Assembly: GCF_008807415.1 (NCBI RefSeq) | Contig: NZ_CP043626.1 | Coordinates: 124,001 to 188,000 of the forward strand | Reading direction: 5' to 3' | DNA length: 64,000 nucleotides | DNA from: Pseudomonas denitrificans (nom. rej.) | GTDB taxonomy: Bacteria; Pseudomonadota; Gammaproteobacteria; Pseudomonadales; Pseudomonadaceae | Part shown: positions 26,312 to 35,380 of the stretch, piece by piece | Numbering within the stretch: the first letter of the stretch is position 1 | Layout: each line of letters opens with the position of its first letter | The notes under the pieces: model-generated | Database searches by the model: none | Told to the model about the DNA's origin: nothing | The model's input: the letters and a program-made list of their open reading frames with translations, nothing else | Program-made: the position numbers and the translations under genes

Positions 26312-26339
26312 ATGCTAGTTTCCAGGTGGGATATGTCAA
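26312..26339 (-). promoter_or_regulatory. vapBC promoter with near-consensus boxes
   Basis: Reading the minus strand, TTGACA (26339-26334) and TAGCAT (26317-26312) are separated by 16 bp, 33 bp upstream of vapB. The repeated gggatat (at 26328 and 26341, plus strand) flanks the -35 box and may form part of the VapBC operator. Confidence 0.6.
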
Positions 26340-26481
26340 TGGGATATACGTTGCGACGAGTGTAGGAGTTCGACATTTGCAGGCGCGGATTTATCCGCGA
26401 TCCGGCCGCCAGGCCAGCGGCACCTGTCCCGGTTGCGATGGGATTTCGCGGAGAAGCTCCGCTCCTGCAAGCAGCAAAAAA

Positions 26482-27680
26482 TCAGACCGCGCCATCCTTG
26501 CGCAGCGCCGCGATGGCCGCTGCGTCGTAGCCCAGCCCGGTCAGCACCTCATCCGTATGTTCCCCCAGTTTCGGCCCGATCCACTCGGCGCTGCCGGGGT
26601 GTCGGAGAGCTTGGGGACGATGCCGGGCATGCGGAAGGACTTGCCGTCCGGCAGCTTGGCCGAGAGGAACATCTCCCGCGCGAGGAATTGCGGGTCGCTG
26701 AACATGTCCTCGGCGGAGAAGATGCGGCTGGCCGGCACCTCGGCTTCGGTGAGCACCTTGAGCACGGTATCCAGCGATTCGGAGCGCGCCCAGCGGTCGA
26801 TGATGCCGTACAGCTCGTCGCGGCGCGCATCGCGGCCGTCGTTGCTGGCCAGGCTCGGGTCTTCGGCGAGGTCGAGGCGGCCGATGGCGGTCATGAAACG
26901 GCGGAAGATGGCGTCACCGTTGGCGGCGATCTGCACGTGCTTGCCGTCGGCCGTGGTGTGCACGGAGGAGGGGGTGATGCCGGGCATGATGTTGCCGGTG
27001 CGTTCGCGGATGAAGCCGAACACGTCGAACTCCGGGACCATGGATTCCATCATGGCGAATACTGCTTCGTAGAGCGCCACGTCGACCACTTGCCCGGCGC
27101 CGCCGTTCACTTCGCGGTGACGCAGCGCCATCAGCGCGCCGATCACACCCCACAGCGCGGCGATGGAGTCGCCGATGGAGATGCCGGTGCGCACCGGCGG
27201 GCGGTCCTCGAAACCGGTGATATAGCGCAGCCCGCCCATCGACTCGCCGACCGCGCCGAAGCCCGGCTGGTCCTTGTAGGGGCCGCTCTGGCCGAAGCCG
27301 GACAGGCGCACCATCACCAGCTTCGGGTTCAGCGCGTGGATCACGTCCCAGCCCAGGCCGAGCTTCTCCAGCACGCCGGGGCGGAAGTTCTCGATCAGGA
27401 TGTCAGCCTCGGCCAGCAGCTTCTTCAGCACCTCGCGGCCGGACTCGTGCTTGAGGTTCAGGGTCAGCGAACGCTTGTTGCGCGCCTGCACGAACCACCA
27501 CAACGACGTGCCTTCGTAGAGCTTGCGCCACTTGCGCAGCGGGTCGCCGCCATCGGGCGACTCGACCTTGATGACTTCGGCGCCGAATTCCGCGCACAGG
27601 CGCGAGGCGAAGGGGCCGGCGATCAGGGTGCCGAGTTCGATGACCTTGAGGCCGGCGAGGGGTTTGGCGGTGCTGTTCAT
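26482..27680 (-). pseudogene. Family III CoA-transferase (CaiB/Frc type), frameshifted near its end
   Basis: Starts PLAGLKVIELGTLIAGPFASRLCAEFGAEVIKVE, the family signature, and runs in frame for 360 residues. It then reads out of frame at about 26597-26600 and stops at 26541. With one G restored (GGG instead of GG) the sequence continues DTPGSAEWIGPKLGEHTDEVL and ends 399 residues long at 26482, the usual length. It would move CoA between carboxylic acids. It stands between vapBC and a divergent cyclase gene, and its substrate is unknown. Confidence 0.82.
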
Positions 27681-27940
27681 CGGTCTGTCCGATCAGAGAG
27701 GAATCGCCGGACTCTAACGCTTGTGCGCCGCTTCGAACAGGCCGCCGGGCAGACGCCTGGCAACGGTGCTTTGCGCCGACCTTTGGCGCGCGTAGAGTAG
27801 CGACATTCAAGGATGTTTCTGACTTCAGCCCGCCGGTTTTCGGACAGGTATACCGTGATGCGCTCGCCCACTTCCAGACAGCCCCTTGGCTTGGCGGCAT
27901 TCCCCGACGAATGCGCGCAGGCGGGTGGCGAGGGGGCTGC

Positions 27941-29119
27941 ATGACGCTGAACCTGCCGACGCTGGTAGTCGTCGACCTGTATGTGCTGACCCTGGTCGGT
28001 GTGCTGATGGCTTTCGCCTGGCACAGCGGCCGCCGCGACCCCACCCTGGGCTACATGAGCGCCGCGCTGCTGCTGGGCGCCGTCGGCACCTTGCTCGCTA
28101 CTTTGCGCGGCATGGGCATCGACTGGGTGGCGATCCTGCTGGGCAATGTCGTCCTGCACCTGTGTTCGGCCATGACCTGGACGGCCATGCGGGTGTTTGC
28201 CGGGCGCAAGCCGAACTGGCCGCTGATCGGTGCAGGCGCGGCGTTCTGGGCGGTGCTCTGCCTCGTCCCGGCCTTCTATGAATCCCTCGCGGCGCGGGTG
28301 CTGGTCAGCACGGCGATCACCATCGTCTATTGCCTGGCGTCCATCGCCGAACTCTGGCGCAGCCGCCTCAAGCTGGAAGTGGAGCTGCGCCCGACCCTGG
28401 CGCTGCTGATCTTCCACACGCTGGTCTACGGCGTGCGTCTGGTGGTGGACCGCGGCATGCCGTTCCAGAGCGTGGCGGACAATGGCCAGGGCTCGACCTT
28501 CTTCACCTTCCTGGTCTTCGAGACCATGTTGTTCGCTATCGGTATTGCCTTCGCCACCCTGGCGATGGTCAAGGAGCGCGCCGAGTTGCAGTTCCGCAGC
28601 GCCGCCCTGAGCGACCCGCTGACCGGCGTGGGCAACCGCCGTGCCTTCATGGAGACCGGCGAGCGCCTGCTGCGCCTGTGCGTGGAGCGCGGTGAACAGG
28701 CCTCGCTGCTGCTCTGCGACCTGGACAACTTCAAGCGCCTCAACGACTCCTTCGGCCATCCGGCCGGCGACCGCGTGCTGGTGGAATTCAGTCGCATCAC
28801 TGCCTCGCGGATGCGCAAGCACGACCAGTTCGCCCGCATCGGCGGGGAAGAGTTTGCCTGCCTGCTGGTGGCCGCCGATACCGAAGGCGCCTGCCAGGTC
28901 GCCGAGCGGGTGCGCCGCGAGTTCGCCGAGCTGCCGTTCATGGCCGAGGGCCAGCTCAGCGTCAGCATCGGCATTGCTACCACGCGCGAGGCCGGGCATG
29001 ACCTGCTGCGCCTGCTGTCGCTGGCCGACCAGGCGCTCTACGCCGCCAAGGCCAAGGGTCGCAACCGCATCGAACTGGCCGCGCCGGAGCCGGGAGCCGA
29101 CCGGCGTCCACGGACATAA
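27941..29119 (+). CDS. Membrane diguanylate cyclase (GGDEF)
   Basis: 392 residues: six or seven N-terminal helices (about 8-215) and a C-terminal GGDEF domain (about 225-385). The active site is GGEEF at 301-305, with the product-inhibition I-site RKHD at 292-295, five residues ahead, so the enzyme should be active and feedback-controlled. DPLTGVGNRRAF and LCDLDNFKRLND are intact. The start at 27941 is chosen over 27911 because GAGGGGG precedes it. The N-terminal membrane part would be the sensor; its ligand is unknown. Confidence 0.92.
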   Translation: MTLNLPTLVVVDLYVLTLVGVLMAFAWHSGRRDPTLGYMSAALLLGAVGTLLATLRGMGIDWVAILLGNVVLHLCSAMTWTAMRVFAGRKPNWPLIGAGAAFWAVLCLVPAFYESLAARVLVSTAITIVYCLASIAELWRSRLKLEVELRPTLALLIFHTLVYGVRLVVDRGMPFQSVADNGQGSTFFTFLVFETMLFAIGIAFATLAMVKERAELQFRSAALSDPLTGVGNRRAFMETGERLLRLCVERGEQASLLLCDLDNFKRLNDSFGHPAGDRVLVEFSRITASRMRKHDQFARIGGEEFACLLVAADTEGACQVAERVRREFAELPFMAEGQLSVSIGIATTREAGHDLLRLLSLADQALYAAKAKGRNRIELAAPEPGADRRPRT

Positions 29120-29180
29120 GCCACGGTGCCTGTGCTTTCGCGGTAGACTTGCCGCCTTCGAAAATTCGCCGGGAACCCCC

Positions 29181-29720
29181 ATGGCCCTGTCCGCCACGCC
29201 CTACAAAGCCGATATCAGCCTGACCGACCTCGACCGTGGAGTCTACGAGACCCTGCGCTTCACCGTCGCCCGCCATCCCTCGGAAACCGAGGAGCGCCTG
29301 GCGGTGCGCCTGCTCGCCTACGTCATCTGGTACAACGAGCAGCTGGCTTTCGGGCGCGGCCTGTCGGACGTGGAAGAGCCCTCGCTCTGGGAAAAGAGCC
29401 TGGACGACCGTGTGCTGCACTGGATCGAAGTCGGCCAGCCCGACGCCGAGCGCCTGACCTGGTGCTCGCGCCGCTGCGAGAAGCTGACCCTGGTCGCCTA
29501 CGGCAACCTGCGCGTATGGACCACCAAGGTGCTCGACACGGTGCGCCACCTGAAGAACCTCAACGTCGTCGCCATGCCCCAGGAGGCGCTGGAGGAAATC
29601 TCCCGCGACCTGCCGCGCTCGATCAACTGGACCGTGATGATCAGCGAAGGAACCATCTTCGTGACCGACGAACGCGGCCAGCACGAGCTCCAGGTGGAAT
29701 GGCTGATGGGCGAGCGCTGA
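29181..29720 (+). CDS. yaeQ: YaeQ family protein
   Basis: 179 residues, usual YaeQ length. YKADISLTDLDRGVYETLRF and RLLAYVIWYNEQLAFGRGLSD are the family signatures, with the PD-(D/E)xK-like core (WIEVGQPDAERL, VAYG). E. coli YaeQ was linked to RfaH-suppression phenotypes; no reaction is established. It is 67 bases upstream of recJ on the same strand. Confidence 0.93.
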   Translation: MALSATPYKADISLTDLDRGVYETLRFTVARHPSETEERLAVRLLAYVIWYNEQLAFGRGLSDVEEPSLWEKSLDDRVLHWIEVGQPDAERLTWCSRRCEKLTLVAYGNLRVWTTKVLDTVRHLKNLNVVAMPQEALEEISRDLPRSINWTVMISEGTIFVTDERGQHELQVEWLMGER

Positions 29721-29787
29721 TCGCTCGTTGTACCTGCTGTAACCAGGGCGCCGGGATCGGCGCCTGAATGAATCGACTGGAACACCC

Positions 29788-31503
29788 ATGCGCATCGAAT
29801 CCCGCCCCCTCCCGCCAACCCTGCCCAACCTGGGCGACCTGCCGCCGCTGCTGACCCGTCTCTACGCCGCCCGTGGCGTGCAGAGCGCCGCCGAGCTGGA
29901 CAAGGGGCTGGCGCGGCTGATCCCGTACCAGCAGCTCAAGGGTGTGGACGCGGCGGTGGAACTGCTGGTCGATGCGCTGGAAAAGGGCCAGCGGATTCTC
30001 TATGTCGGCGACTTCGACGCCGACGGCGCCACCGCCAGCAGCGTCGGCGTGCTGGCGCTGCGCATGCTCGGCGCGGCCTGGGTCGATTACCTGGTGCCCA
30101 ACCGCTTCGAGTACGGCTACGGCCTGACCCCGGAGATCGTCGCGGTGGCGCTGGAGAAGCGCCCGGAACTGCTGGTCACCGTGGACAACGGCATCTCCAG
30201 CATCGACGGCGTCGCCGCTGCCAAGGCCGCCGGCCTGCGCGTACTGGTCACCGACCACCACCTGCCGGGGGCGGAACTGCCCGCCGCCGACGCCATCGTC
30301 AACCCGAACCAGCCCGGCTGCGACTTCCCCAGCAAGGCCATGGCCGGTGTCGGCGTCATCTTTTACGTAATGCTCGCCCTGCGCGCGCGCCTGCGTGAGC
30401 GCGGCTGGTTCGCCGCGCGCGGCATCGCCGAGCCGAACCTCGCCGAGCTGCTCGACCTGGTGTCCCTAGGCAGCGTTGCCGACGTAGTGCCGCTGGACGC
30501 CAACAACCGCATCCTGGTGCACCAGGGCCTCGCGCGCATCCGCGCCGGCCGCGCCCGTCCGGGCCTGCGTGCGCTGCTGGAAGTGGCCGGACGCGATTGC
30601 CGGCGAATCACCTCCACCGACCTGGGCTTCATTCTCGGCCCGCGCCTGAACGCCGCCGGCCGCCTGGACGACATGTCCCTGGGGATCGAGCTGCTGCTCT
30701 GCGAAGACGAAAGCGTCGCCCGCGACATGGCGGTGCAGCTCGACCAGCTCAACCAGGACCGCAAGGCCATCGAGCAGGGCATGCAGCGCGAGGCGCTGGC
30801 GCAGCTCAAGGAACTGCCGGTGGAGGAGATGCCCTTTGGCCTCTGCCTGTTCGACCCGGAGTGGCACCAGGGCGTGATCGGCATTCTCGCTTCGCGCCTG
30901 AAGGAGCGTTACCACCGTCCGACCATCGCCTTTGCCGATGCCGGCGACGGCACGCTCAAGGGCTCGGCGCGATCGGTGCCGGGCTTCCATATCCGCGACG
31001 CGCTGGACGCCGTGGCTGCTCGTCATTCGGGGTTGATCAGCAAGTTCGGTGGCCACGCCATGGCCGCCGGCCTGTCGTTGCCGCAGGAAAACTTCGGTGC
31101 CTTCGCCGCCGCTTTCGACGCCGAGGTGCGCCGCCAGCTGGATGAAGAAGACCTCACCGGCCGCCTGCTCTCCGACGGCCAGCTGGGCGCCGAGGAGTTC
31201 CACCTGGAACTGGCCCGCGCCCTGCGCCAGGCCGGGCCCTGGGGCCAGCATTTCCCCGAGCCGCTGTTCCACGGCATCTTCCAGATCGTCCAGCAGCGCG
31301 TGGTTGGCGAGCGTCACCTGAAGCTGGTGCTCAAGACCGAATGCGGCTCGCTGCAGCTGGACGCCATCGCCTTCAACATCGACCGCGAAATCTGGCCGAA
31401 CCCCACCGTGCGCTGGGCGGAAGTGGCCTACAAGCTGGACGTCAACGAATTCCGCGGCAACGAAACGGTGCAGTTGATGGTGGCGCATATCGCGCCGCGC
31501 TGA
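29788..31503 (+). CDS. recJ: Single-strand-specific 5'-3' DNA exonuclease RecJ
   Basis: 571 residues. The DHH phosphoesterase motifs are all present: YVGDFDADGATAS (about 72-84), the DHH triad in VTDHHLPGAEL (about 153-162), SLGSVADVVPL and LNAAGRLDD. The DHHA1 domain is KFGGHAMAAGLSL (about 415-427), followed by the C-terminal OB fold. RecJ works in RecF-pathway recombination, base excision and mismatch repair. It is probably co-transcribed with yaeQ. Confidence 0.96.
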   Translation: MRIESRPLPPTLPNLGDLPPLLTRLYAARGVQSAAELDKGLARLIPYQQLKGVDAAVELLVDALEKGQRILYVGDFDADGATASSVGVLALRMLGAAWVDYLVPNRFEYGYGLTPEIVAVALEKRPELLVTVDNGISSIDGVAAAKAAGLRVLVTDHHLPGAELPAADAIVNPNQPGCDFPSKAMAGVGVIFYVMLALRARLRERGWFAARGIAEPNLAELLDLVSLGSVADVVPLDANNRILVHQGLARIRAGRARPGLRALLEVAGRDCRRITSTDLGFILGPRLNAAGRLDDMSLGIELLLCEDESVARDMAVQLDQLNQDRKAIEQGMQREALAQLKELPVEEMPFGLCLFDPEWHQGVIGILASRLKERYHRPTIAFADAGDGTLKGSARSVPGFHIRDALDAVAARHSGLISKFGGHAMAAGLSLPQENFGAFAAAFDAEVRRQLDEEDLTGRLLSDGQLGAEEFHLELARALRQAGPWGQHFPEPLFHGIFQIVQQRVVGERHLKLVLKTECGSLQLDAIAFNIDREIWPNPTVRWAEVAYKLDVNEFRGNETVQLMVAHIAPR

Positions 31504-31559
31504 GCCGGCTTCACGCCTGCGCGCTCAACTGCACTCACTCGGGCTGGTTAAGAGCTTTC

Positions 31560-31915
31560 GATGCTTCGCCTTCGGTACTCCAGCGTCGCTTCGGCGTACA
31601 CGCGGGCTTCTGGTTTCGCCCCCTCGGGCGAGTCCCTTTTGGCAAACGTCGGATAGCCGCCCTCCCAAAAGGAACCAAAAGGTCTTGCCCCGGACATCCG
31701 GTTTTTCGCTTAGGCGAAAAATTCCCTCATTGAAGCGAAGTTTCAGGGGCCCGAACTAGGCGTCCCCCCACGAAGGGCCATCCCTGGCCCATCGCGGCTC
31801 TCGCGACATCCATGTCGCTCAACCCCTGAAACTCCGCTTCAACGAGGCCTCCTGAACGGGGCCGTCCGGAGTGCGCGGACGTTTCTCTGGAGGCTCTCAG
31901 GATCAAAAGCGCAGC
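31560..31915. repeat. Large multi-hairpin intergenic element, copy 2
   Basis: Second copy of the element at 12431-12760, in the same orientation. Against copy 1 it has two short insertions: about 14 bases inside the ccttttgg/ccaaaagg hairpin (31648-31662) and a stretch containing actaggcgtcccc (31755-31767) in the central loop. The closing stem and the gcgacatccatgtcgc hairpin are kept. It fills the whole gap between recJ and the convergent secreted-protein gene. Confidence 0.75.
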
Positions 31916-32236
31916 TCAGCTGCCTTTGATCTCGCTCGGATCAACCTCGACCATGTACCCCGGCCCGACGTCGAAGAGGATGTAGAAATCCCCGCTCGGC
32001 CGCTTGAAGGTCAGGCTGGAGTCCGCGCCCAGCTTGCCGGGGATCAGCACCTGGTTGTCGCTGCTCATCACGTCCAGGGTCACGCCCGGCGCGGCGCTGC
32101 CGTCGGTGAAGCCGCCGACGCAGCGGATGGTCTGCGCATCCAGTGCTGTGCATTCGCAGTAGGGCGCGTGGGCCAGGGCGCTGGCGCTAGCGCTCAGGCC
32201 GAGCAGTATGGCGCTGAACTTGAGGATCGCTTTCAT
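31916..32236 (-). CDS. Small secreted hypothetical protein
   Basis: 106 residues with a Sec signal (MKAILKFSAILLGLSASASALA). The mature part starts HAPYCECTALDAQTIRCVGGF, with three cysteines and a His near the N terminus, then a beta-sandwich-like segment (VTLDVMSSDNQVLIPGKL). Its start overlaps the stop of the next gene upstream (TCAT). It is the third gene of a PepSY-led unit; a metal or redox role is possible but unproven. Confidence 0.7.
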   Translation of the reverse strand: MKAILKFSAILLGLSASASALAHAPYCECTALDAQTIRCVGGFTDGSAAPGVTLDVMSSDNQVLIPGKLGADSSLTFKRPSGDFYILFDVGPGYMVEVDPSEIKGS

Positions 32237-32757
32237 CGGTTGCTCCGGGTCTTTTCCAGCCAGGCCACCAGCGAGGGCGAGGCCTTGTCCAAGGGGATCT
32301 GCGCCTGGTGCACGGCGCCGTCCCAGCCTTCCACGGTCAGCCACAGCTCATCGGCCGGGGTGACGCGGGGCGGGATGGTGACCTCTGCGAACTGCTGGTG
32401 GCGCGCACCGGCGAACAGCCCGCCGGCGGCGCGCAGGCTGCGCGGCTGGCCGATGCGCAGGTAGGCGGCTTTCACCTGGGGATAACAGCTGTCGCAGAAG
32501 GCCAGGGTGAAGGCCTTGACGAAGCCGGCGCGGCCTTCGTCCTCGGGCTCGCCCACTTCCCATTCGGCCATGCGCGCGGTCCATGGGCCGACCTGTACGG
32601 CGCCGATCTCGCGTTCGCCAAGCCCGCGAAGGCCACGGTCGAGCTTCGCCTCGTGGAAGTAGTGGGGCATGAAGCCCAGCGGGATCAGCACCAGCAGGGC
32701 ACTGAGGTGGAATCGCCAGCGCAGCCACTGGCGGCGCAGCTTGCTATTGCCACTCAT
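32233..32757 (-). CDS. Hypothetical membrane-anchored protein of the PepSY unit
   Basis: 174 residues with one N-terminal helix (FHLSALLVLIPLGFMPHYF) and a periplasmic domain. FCDSCYP is a CxxC pair that may bind metal or form a disulfide, and the C-terminal half reads as beta strands (ADELWLTVEGWDGAVHQA). It overlaps the PepSY gene upstream and the secreted-protein gene downstream by 4 bases each, so the three are translationally coupled. Confidence 0.75.
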   Translation of the reverse strand: MSGNSKLRRQWLRWRFHLSALLVLIPLGFMPHYFHEAKLDRGLRGLGEREIGAVQVGPWTARMAEWEVGEPEDEGRAGFVKAFTLAFCDSCYPQVKAAYLRIGQPRSLRAAGGLFAGARHQQFAEVTIPPRVTPADELWLTVEGWDGAVHQAQIPLDKASPSLVAWLEKTRSNR

Positions 32758-33938
32758 TGGCTGGCCTCCGGGGTGGCTGCGACGAGGATCCGCTCGCGGG
32801 CCTTCTGTTTCTTCAGTTCCTTGGCGGTGGCGATCAGGGTGCGCTTGCTCCAGATCATCAGGCCGCTGAGCACCATCATGCTGAGGATCAGGCCGAACAC
32901 GAACCAGATCAGCTTGACCCACACGCCGCCGAAATCGCCGGTGTGCAGCGGGCGCATGGACTCGGTGACGAACTCCAGGCCAGTGCGGTCGCCCAGCAGG
33001 CGGGTCGAGGCCACGCTGCCGTCATAGGGGTTCACCTGCGCGCTTTCGAACATCAGCGGATACCAGGCCTTGCCGAAGATGGTCACCGGGTCGTAGGCGC
33101 TGGAGGGCAGGCGGAAGAAGTTCGGTTCGAAGCCGGGAATGCGCTGCTGGGCAACCAGCACGGCGGCGTCCAGGCCGATGCGCGGCGGCGCCTTGCCGTC
33201 TGCGTTCACGGGGATGCTGTCGCGCTGGATGATGGTCGGCACGCCCTCGCTGGAGATGGAGATGCTGTTGTCGAACAGCGTCGCCTGGATCAGGAACCAG
33301 GTGCCGGTGATGGAGATCACCGCGATGAACCAGATCGACCAGATGCCCATCAGCCGGTGCATGTCGCCCCAGAAGATGCGCGCGCCCTGGCGCAGGCGCA
33401 GGGTCGGCTTGAGGAAGCCGCGCCAGAAGCGCTTGTACACCACAAGGCCGGTGACCAGCGACGCCAGCATCGGCAGGCCGAGCAGCGAGACCAGGTACCA
33501 GCCCCAGCTGAAGCCGTGGCTGAACGGCACCAGCCACCAGCCGTGCAGCGCGCGGGTGAACTGGCGGAAGTCGAACAGCGGCATCTTGCCCTGGATGACC
33601 CCGGTATAGGGGTTCACGTAGAGCATGGCGGTAGCGCTGTCCGGATAGGTCACGCTGACCCGCAGCGCGAAATGCGCTTCGGTGGGCGCACTGATTATGC
33701 GCACGGCGGCCTGCGGTTGCTGCTGGGCCATGGCCGCGAGCACCTGGTCGTAGCCCAGGCGCTGGGCGTTGTCGTCTGGCGGGTTGGCACGCACGGTAGG
33801 GTCGGCGAGCCAGATGATTTCCTGGCTCACGGTGGCCAGGGTGCCGGTGATGCACACCAGGAACACGAAGAACCAGATGGGCAGGGCCAGCCAGCTGTGG
33901 ACCAGGAACCAGAGCCTGGAGCGGGATTTCTTGGACAT
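32754..33938 (-). CDS. PepSY-associated TM protein (FpvG/PiuB-like reductase family)
   Basis: 394 residues from MSKKSRSRLWFLVHSWLALP. Four main helices carry spaced histidines: VHSW (helix 1), ALHGWWLVPFSHGFSW (helix 2), GDMHRLMGIWSIWF (helix 3) and RPLHTGDFGGVWVKL (helix 4). This is the pattern of PepSY-TM proteins thought to bind haem and reduce ferric siderophores or other metals at the inner membrane. A PepSY domain lies between helices 1 and 2. A DUF4198 protein and a Fur-like protein are encoded divergently, which supports a metal-uptake role. Confidence 0.85.
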   Translation of the reverse strand: MSKKSRSRLWFLVHSWLALPIWFFVFLVCITGTLATVSQEIIWLADPTVRANPPDDNAQRLGYDQVLAAMAQQQPQAAVRIISAPTEAHFALRVSVTYPDSATAMLYVNPYTGVIQGKMPLFDFRQFTRALHGWWLVPFSHGFSWGWYLVSLLGLPMLASLVTGLVVYKRFWRGFLKPTLRLRQGARIFWGDMHRLMGIWSIWFIAVISITGTWFLIQATLFDNSISISSEGVPTIIQRDSIPVNADGKAPPRIGLDAAVLVAQQRIPGFEPNFFRLPSSAYDPVTIFGKAWYPLMFESAQVNPYDGSVASTRLLGDRTGLEFVTESMRPLHTGDFGGVWVKLIWFVFGLILSMMVLSGLMIWSKRTLIATAKELKKQKARERILVAATPEASQ

Positions 33939-34245
33939 GGGAATCACGGCCACGCAAAAGGGGACAAAGGAAAAGGCCCCCCGTCGGACAGGGCCGACGA
34001 GGCGCGAAGACACCAAAGGAGCAGCGGTGTTCTAGGAGTAAGGACGGATGAGATCGAAAAACCGGCCATGTGCAGTTGCAAATAAATGTTTCGGCGCCGG
34101 TTTCCCGGCCTTTTCGATTTCTTTACACAATTTCTGTGCGTGTTTTTCGCGGCTCATCCGTCTTGTTATGTGAAAGCGATCGATTCGCAACGGATGCGAG
34201 CGACGTTTCTTTCGAGTAGCGCCCCAGACAGGAGAATCCCCCCGC
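33939..34245. promoter_or_regulatory. Divergent promoter region, PepSY unit / DUF4198 unit
   Basis: 307 bases with no gene. Local AT-rich blocks (gttgcaaataaatgttt near 34073, ttctttacacaatttctg near 34118) suit promoters in both directions. An imperfect Fur-box-like stretch may be hidden in the first block, but I cannot match a full consensus. Short inverted pieces (atcgaaaa/ttttcgat) flank it. Confidence 0.35.
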
Positions 34246-34866
34246 ATGAACGTTTCCCTTCGCCAGCCCGTGCTGCTGGCCCTGGCGCTGAGCTGCGCGC
34301 CATTGGCCAACGCGGACTACCTGTGGCTGGAACGCAGTGCAGGCCAGAGCGCGAAAAGCTACTTCAGCGAATTGCAGCCCGGCGAGCACCTGCCGGTGGC
34401 CCAGTTGCAGAACCCCCGTGTCGTGCTGGGCGATGGCAAGACCTCGCCAATGAAGGCCGGCATCGACTCCTTCGAGATTGCCAGCGCTCCGGCAGGCGAC
34501 CTGCGGGTCGCCGCCCAGCGGGCCGAGGGTGGCACTTTGACCATCTATCAGGCGCGCGAGGGGCGGACCGAAACCCGGGCGCAGAATGATCTTGAACTGG
34601 TGCCCACCACGCCCGGCGGCAACACCTTCGCCCTGCACTGGAAAGGCACTGTGGTGCCGGCCTCGCAGGTCAACGTGTACACCTCCGAGCAGTGGACCCG
34701 CAGCCTGAAACCGGCGGCGGACGGCACGGTGACCCTGATCACGCCGTTCCCGGCGCGCTACGTGCTGGAGGTGTCCGCCCAGGTCAACGGCGGCGCCAGT
34801 ATCGAGGGCAAGCGCTATGACAGCGTGATCCACGTTTCCACACTGTCTTTCGAGGTGCGCCCATGA
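34246..34866 (+). CDS. DUF4198 periplasmic protein (NikK/CbiK-like)
   Basis: 206 residues with a Sec signal ending ANA before DYLWLERS. The mature protein is two beta-sandwich domains typical of DUF4198, a family found beside cobalt/nickel and iron uptake genes. The usual N-terminal metal-binding His is replaced here by DYLWLE, so direct metal binding is doubtful. AGGAGA precedes the ATG. It overlaps the following Fur-like gene by 4 bases. Confidence 0.78.
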   Translation: MNVSLRQPVLLALALSCAPLANADYLWLERSAGQSAKSYFSELQPGEHLPVAQLQNPRVVLGDGKTSPMKAGIDSFEIASAPAGDLRVAAQRAEGGTLTIYQAREGRTETRAQNDLELVPTTPGGNTFALHWKGTVVPASQVNVYTSEQWTRSLKPAADGTVTLITPFPARYVLEVSAQVNGGASIEGKRYDSVIHVSTLSFEVRP

Positions 34867-35183
34867 GAGCTGCGATGAAAGTCAGTACCCCGGTGCAGCC
34901 GCGTCTGCCGCGCCCGGCCCGCCAACTGCTGGAGCACGCCGGCCTGCGCAGCAGCCTGCCACGGCTGAATATCCTCGATGCGCTGGTGATCTGCGGCAAG
35001 GCGACCGCGGTCGAGCTGCACGCCTATCTGGAGGAGCCGGGCCTGCCGATCTCCCTTAGCTGCGTCAGCCAGACCCTGCGTCGGCTGCACCTCTCCGGCC
35101 TGCTCGAGCGCGACACCAACAAGCGCTACAGCCTGGCACCCGGCGCGGTAGCGGCCATGGGCAAGTCGAACGAGTTGCACTGA
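34863..35183 (+). CDS. Fur-family protein reduced to its winged-helix domain
   Basis: 106 residues. LEHAGLRSSLPRLNILDAL and ISLSCVSQTLRRLHLSGLLERDTNKRYSL match the Fur DNA-binding domain (helices and wing). The chain ends where the dimerisation domain should begin: no HHxHxxC-type metal site and no CxxC zinc pairs. A complete Fur is about 135-150 residues. It may be a regulator of the neighbouring genes that dimerises another way, or a modulator of Fur. It is coupled to the DUF4198 gene. Confidence 0.8.
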   Translation: MRAAMKVSTPVQPRLPRPARQLLEHAGLRSSLPRLNILDALVICGKATAVELHAYLEEPGLPISLSCVSQTLRRLHLSGLLERDTNKRYSLAPGAVAAMGKSNELH

Positions 35184-35199
35184 CCGCGGCGAAGCTCCC

Positions 35200-35250
35200 T
35201 GCAGGAGCGGGCCATGCCCGCGATCGCGCGCATGGCGCGCTCCTGCAAGG
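35200..35250. repeat. Inverted repeat, family E (TGCAGGAGCG type)
   Basis: The arms gcaggagcgggccatgc and gcatggcgcgctcctgc face each other around a short GC loop. A shorter relative is at 39526-39558. It probably also ends transcription of the Fur-like gene. Confidence 0.6.
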
Positions 35251-35380
35251 GGGGCGGCATTTCCTTCCGGTAGCAGGTGTCCCGGCTGCGACCGAGCCAC
35301 CTATCATCTGGGCCTATCCTTAGGCGATCCCGGTCTACAGTTGTAGGACAAGATCTGAAGACCAGAGAGGGAGTGCCACC

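Noticed and set aside
1300..27680. Programmed ribosomal frameshifting to explain the split genes
   Set aside because: Six unrelated metabolic genes are affected, no slippery heptamer plus downstream structure is seen, and the families are normally single-frame proteins.
34863..35183. Mini-Fur as another frameshift victim
   Set aside because: Downstream frames up to the inverted repeat at 35200 do not encode a Fur dimerisation domain or a His/Cys metal site, so the short form appears genuine.
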